Positions 32,549 to 34,130 of a DNA stretch of 34,130 bases are shown here, piece after piece. Below the pieces are notes generated by a model, which did no database searches, was not told where the DNA came from, and saw nothing but the letters and a program-made list of their open reading frames with translations. Within the stretch, counting starts at the first letter, position 1. The number at the start of each line of letters is the position of its first letter. Source of the DNA: Acidobacteriota bacterium. Lineage in GTDB: Bacteria > Acidobacteriota > Vicinamibacteria > Vicinamibacterales > UBA2999. Position numbers and translations under genes: made by a program. Location of the stretch: assembly GCA_020851565.1 (NCBI GenBank), contig JADZCN010000144.1, forward strand, positions 1 to 34,130, given 5' to 3'.

Positions 32549-32566
32549 GCCCGTTTCGAAACGGGC
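32549..32566. promoter_or_regulatory. 18-bp perfect palindrome upstream of mfd
   Basis: GCCCGTTTCGAAACGGGC is self-complementary over its full length and lies 24 bp before the mfd ATG, in the 110-bp gap after the rfaE2-like gene. It has the size and symmetry of a dimeric repressor operator. No T-run follows, so it is less likely to be a terminator. Confidence 0.5.
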
Positions 32567-32635
32567 CGAGGATCTTGGCGGTCTTTCGATCTATTGTCCC
32601 ATGCCCTCCAATGTCGCGCGAGGCGGGCGACTGGA

Positions 32636-33109
32636 TCAGCGGCGCTGCAGGCGCTCGAGGATGGACGACGTGGAGTAGCCCTCTGCCATCGGCACGCGGA
32701 CCACGCTTCCGCCGCGGGCCTCGACGACGTCACGCCCCACGATGGCGTCGGCCGCCCAGTCCGCCCCCTTGACCAGCACGTCGGGCTGCAGCGCCGTCAC
32801 GATCTCGAGCGGCGTGTCCTCGTCGAAGATGACGACAGCGTCCACGGACGCCAGGGCGGACAGGACCTCCGCGCGCTCGCTCTCCGGATTCACCGGTCGG
32901 CCAGGCCCCTTCGCGAGCCTGCGGACCGAGTCGTCCGAGTTCAGCCCCACGATGAGCGCGTCGCCCTGCCGGCGCGCCTCGGCCAGGTAGCGCACGTGGC
33001 CGGGATGCAGGATGTCGAAGACCCCGTTGGTGAACACGACGACCCGCCCGCGTCGGCGCAGTCGTTCGACGAGCGCCACGGCGTCGTCCTGGGAGAGGAT
33101 GCGGCTCAC
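32636..33109 (-). CDS. rfaE2: D-glycero-beta-D-manno-heptose 1-phosphate adenylyltransferase (HldE C-terminal type)
   Basis: A protein of 157 residues from GTG 33109, a stand-alone cytidylyltransferase-like nucleotidyltransferase. VVFTNGVFDILHPGHVRYL carries the HxGH motif (H35, H38), and GLNSDDSVRRLAKGPGRPVN, DTPLEIVTALQPDVLVKGADW and EGYSTSSILERL match the C-terminal half of HldE/RfaE. It makes ADP-heptose precursor for lipopolysaccharide core in the cytosol. The kinase half is not fused and must be encoded elsewhere. The in-frame extension upstream overlaps wzt and is not used. It starts 23 bp after the wzt stop. Confidence 0.9.
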   Translation of the reverse strand: MSRILSQDDAVALVERLRRRGRVVVFTNGVFDILHPGHVRYLAEARRQGDALIVGLNSDDSVRRLAKGPGRPVNPESERAEVLSALASVDAVVIFDEDTPLEIVTALQPDVLVKGADWAADAIVGRDVVEARGGSVVRVPMAEGYSTSSILERLQRR

Positions 33110-33132
33110 GGTGCCCTCGCTGCGCCGAGGCC

Positions 33133-34130
33133 CTAGCCGCGGCCGGACCCGCTGCCGCTCTTGAAGCGGATGGTGGGCGAGAAGTGCCAGCGGTGGTCCG
33201 GCCGGTAGATGCCGACGTCTTTCGTGCGCGACTTCACGCGGAACGAGTAGAGCAGCCGGTGGTAGTCGTACGGATACCCGTCGAGCTTGTGCGCGGCCAG
33301 GTCCAGGCGGTACGTCCCCTCGACGAGTTTCAGGCTGTCGATGGCGAAGGTCACCTCGCCCTCGCCCGAGATCTCGTCCGGCTGCAGCTCCTCGAGGTTC
33401 GTGTTCGTGCCATAGCAACACACGCCATCGGCGTTGAAGATGCCGAAGCCGAAGACGAAGTCCTTGAGCGGCTGATGGGCACGCACGTTCATCTTCACGC
33501 GCACGGCCTCGCCGTACTGGAAGACGTGGCCCGGCTGCCCGTCCTCGCCCAGCAGGGTGACGCCGGTGATCTCGAGCTCGCGCGTGCCCCAGCGGCCCTC
33601 GGTTGCCTTGAACATGTCGGCCGGAGCCTCTCCGGACTCGACGGGGTTGTCCGGCAGCTTCCCTCCGGGGGCCGCGCCCTCACCTTTCGCCGAGGCGGCC
33701 AGGCGCGCGGACTCGGCCTTCGAGAGCTCCTGCTCCTCGCTCTTCTCGACGTCGATGATGTACGCGGCGACGACGCGCTTGGGCTCGCCCTCGGCCTTCG
33801 TCTGGCCCTTGTCGAGCCACAGCGCCTGGTCGCAGAACTTCTCGACCAGGTCGAGGGAGTGCGTGACGAGCAGGATGGTCTTGTTGCGGCGGCGGAACTC
33901 CGCGAACTTGTCCAGGCACTTGAGCGTGAAGCCCTGGTCGCCGACGGCGAGCACCTCGTCGATGAGCAGCACCTCCGGGTCCACGTGGATGGCCACCGCG
34001 AACCCGAGCCGCATGTACATGCCGGACGAGTAGGTCTTGACGGGCGCGTCGATGAAGTCCTGCAGCTCGGCGAACTCGACGATCTCGTCGAAGCGCTTCT
34101 GCACCTCCTTCTTCGTCAGCCCGAGCATGA
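33133..34130 (-). CDS. wzt: Wzt-type polysaccharide ABC exporter, ATP-binding subunit, 5' end cut off
   Basis: The reading frame enters from the right edge, so the Walker A region is outside the window. Seen are the ABC signature (YSSGMYMRLGFAVA), Walker B plus D-loop (VLLIDEVLAVGD) and the H-loop (ILLVTHSLD). A charged linker of about 70 residues follows. The C-terminal domain (VFQYGEAVRVKMNVRA ... FVFGFGIFNADGVCCYGTNT ... SGEGEVTFAIDSL) has the beta-sandwich pattern of Wzt carbohydrate-binding domains that recognise the finished O-antigen. With its Wzm permease (expected further right) it exports O-polysaccharide across the inner membrane. The apparent ATG at 34128 is an internal Met. Confidence 0.85.
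   Translation of the reverse strand, partial: MLGLTKKEVQKRFDEIVEFAELQDFIDAPVKTYSSGMYMRLGFAVAIHVDPEVLLIDEVLAVGDQGFTLKCLDKFAEFRRRNKTILLVTHSLDLVEKFCDQALWLDKGQTKAEGEPKRVVAAYIIDVEKSEEQELSKAESARLAASAKGEGAAPGGKLPDNPVESGEAPADMFKATEGRWGTRELEITGVTLLGEDGQPGHVFQYGEAVRVKMNVRAHQPLKDFVFGFGIFNADGVCCYGTNTNLEELQPDEISGEGEVTFAIDSLKLVEGTYRLDLAAHKLDGYPYDYHRLLYSFRVKSRTKDVGIYRPDHRWHFSPTIRFKSGSGSGRG

Noticed and set aside
32636..33421. Longer form of the heptose adenylyltransferase starting at 33421
   Set aside because: The extra 104 codons are antisense-free but overlap wzt in another frame and are Arg/Pro-rich. The conserved protein begins just after GTG 33109.

Overview
The window is about 34 kb of very GC-rich, densely coded bacterial chromosome. 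The gene style suggests an Acidobacteriota genome, most likely class Vicinamibacteria (old subdivision 6). The hints are a von Willebrand A protein of the acidobacterial type at the left edge, a Bacillus-type (GSI-alpha) glutamine synthetase, several RsbU/SpoIIE phosphatases, a GGDEF protein and NtrC-like regulation, a Wzt/HldE outer-envelope module, and an unlinked atpB and nuoG. This assignment is an inference from gene content, not from a marker gene. I see no rRNA, tRNA, CRISPR array, insertion sequence or prophage.

Layout. 1-427 (-): a truncated secreted VWA protein. 675-5936 (+): an AlaA-type aminotransferase, a membrane RsbU-like phosphatase and a secreted M1-family metallopeptidase. 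5949-6350 (-): a small membrane-anchored hypothetical protein. 6395-9520 (+): an orphan NuoG and a membrane GAF protein. 9632-10543 (-): a secreted double-PDZ protein. 10654-13661 (+): glnA, a long repeat-filled spacer, a small OB-like envelope protein and an orphan atpB. 13749-15560 (-): a GAF-GAF-PP2C phosphatase, divergent from a FabZ-like hotdog protein (15596-16084, +). 16144-19235 (-): a YhaM-like OB/HD nuclease, an EamA transporter and a GGDEF protein, the last divergent from a hybrid histidine kinase (19297-20829, +). 20655-22517 (-): a FliA-like sigma factor, a structured spacer of about 380 bp, a tiny protein consisting of a histidine-kinase dimerisation domain, and a tiny excisionase-type helix-turn-helix protein. 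22679-24052 (+): a sigma54 NtrC-type activator. 24053-25487: 6-phosphogluconolactonase (-), divergent from a basic unknown protein plus a Dabb protein (+). 25484-34130 (-): a long co-directional block, read as wzt, hldE C-terminal type (rfaE2), mfd, surA-like, nusG paralogue, dusB and a HAD phosphatase, with several 4-bp start/stop overlaps.

The most unusual feature is in the spacers. Many gene-to-gene gaps are filled, often exactly from stop codon to stop codon, with tandem arrays of 7-15 bp units: 592-668, 9518-9600, 10544-10606, 12006-12052, 12122-12270, 16083-16145 and 27245-27349. Each array has a different unit sequence, but the unit is usually 8 bp. One similar 7-bp array lies in frame inside mfd. 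After glnA, two arrays are inverted relative to each other and could form one very large hairpin.

A second theme is transcription starts. Several genes have a TANNNT-like -10 box 6-7 nt before the start codon and no Shine-Dalgarno sequence, which predicts leaderless mRNAs. Two divergent pairs share one symmetric -10 box. The third interesting locus is 20655-24052, where a sigma factor, an orphan phosphoacceptor domain, a mini HTH protein and an NtrC regulator surround a spacer rich in TTGAC/GTCAA inverted repeats. All functional statements are read from sequence only; no database search was run.
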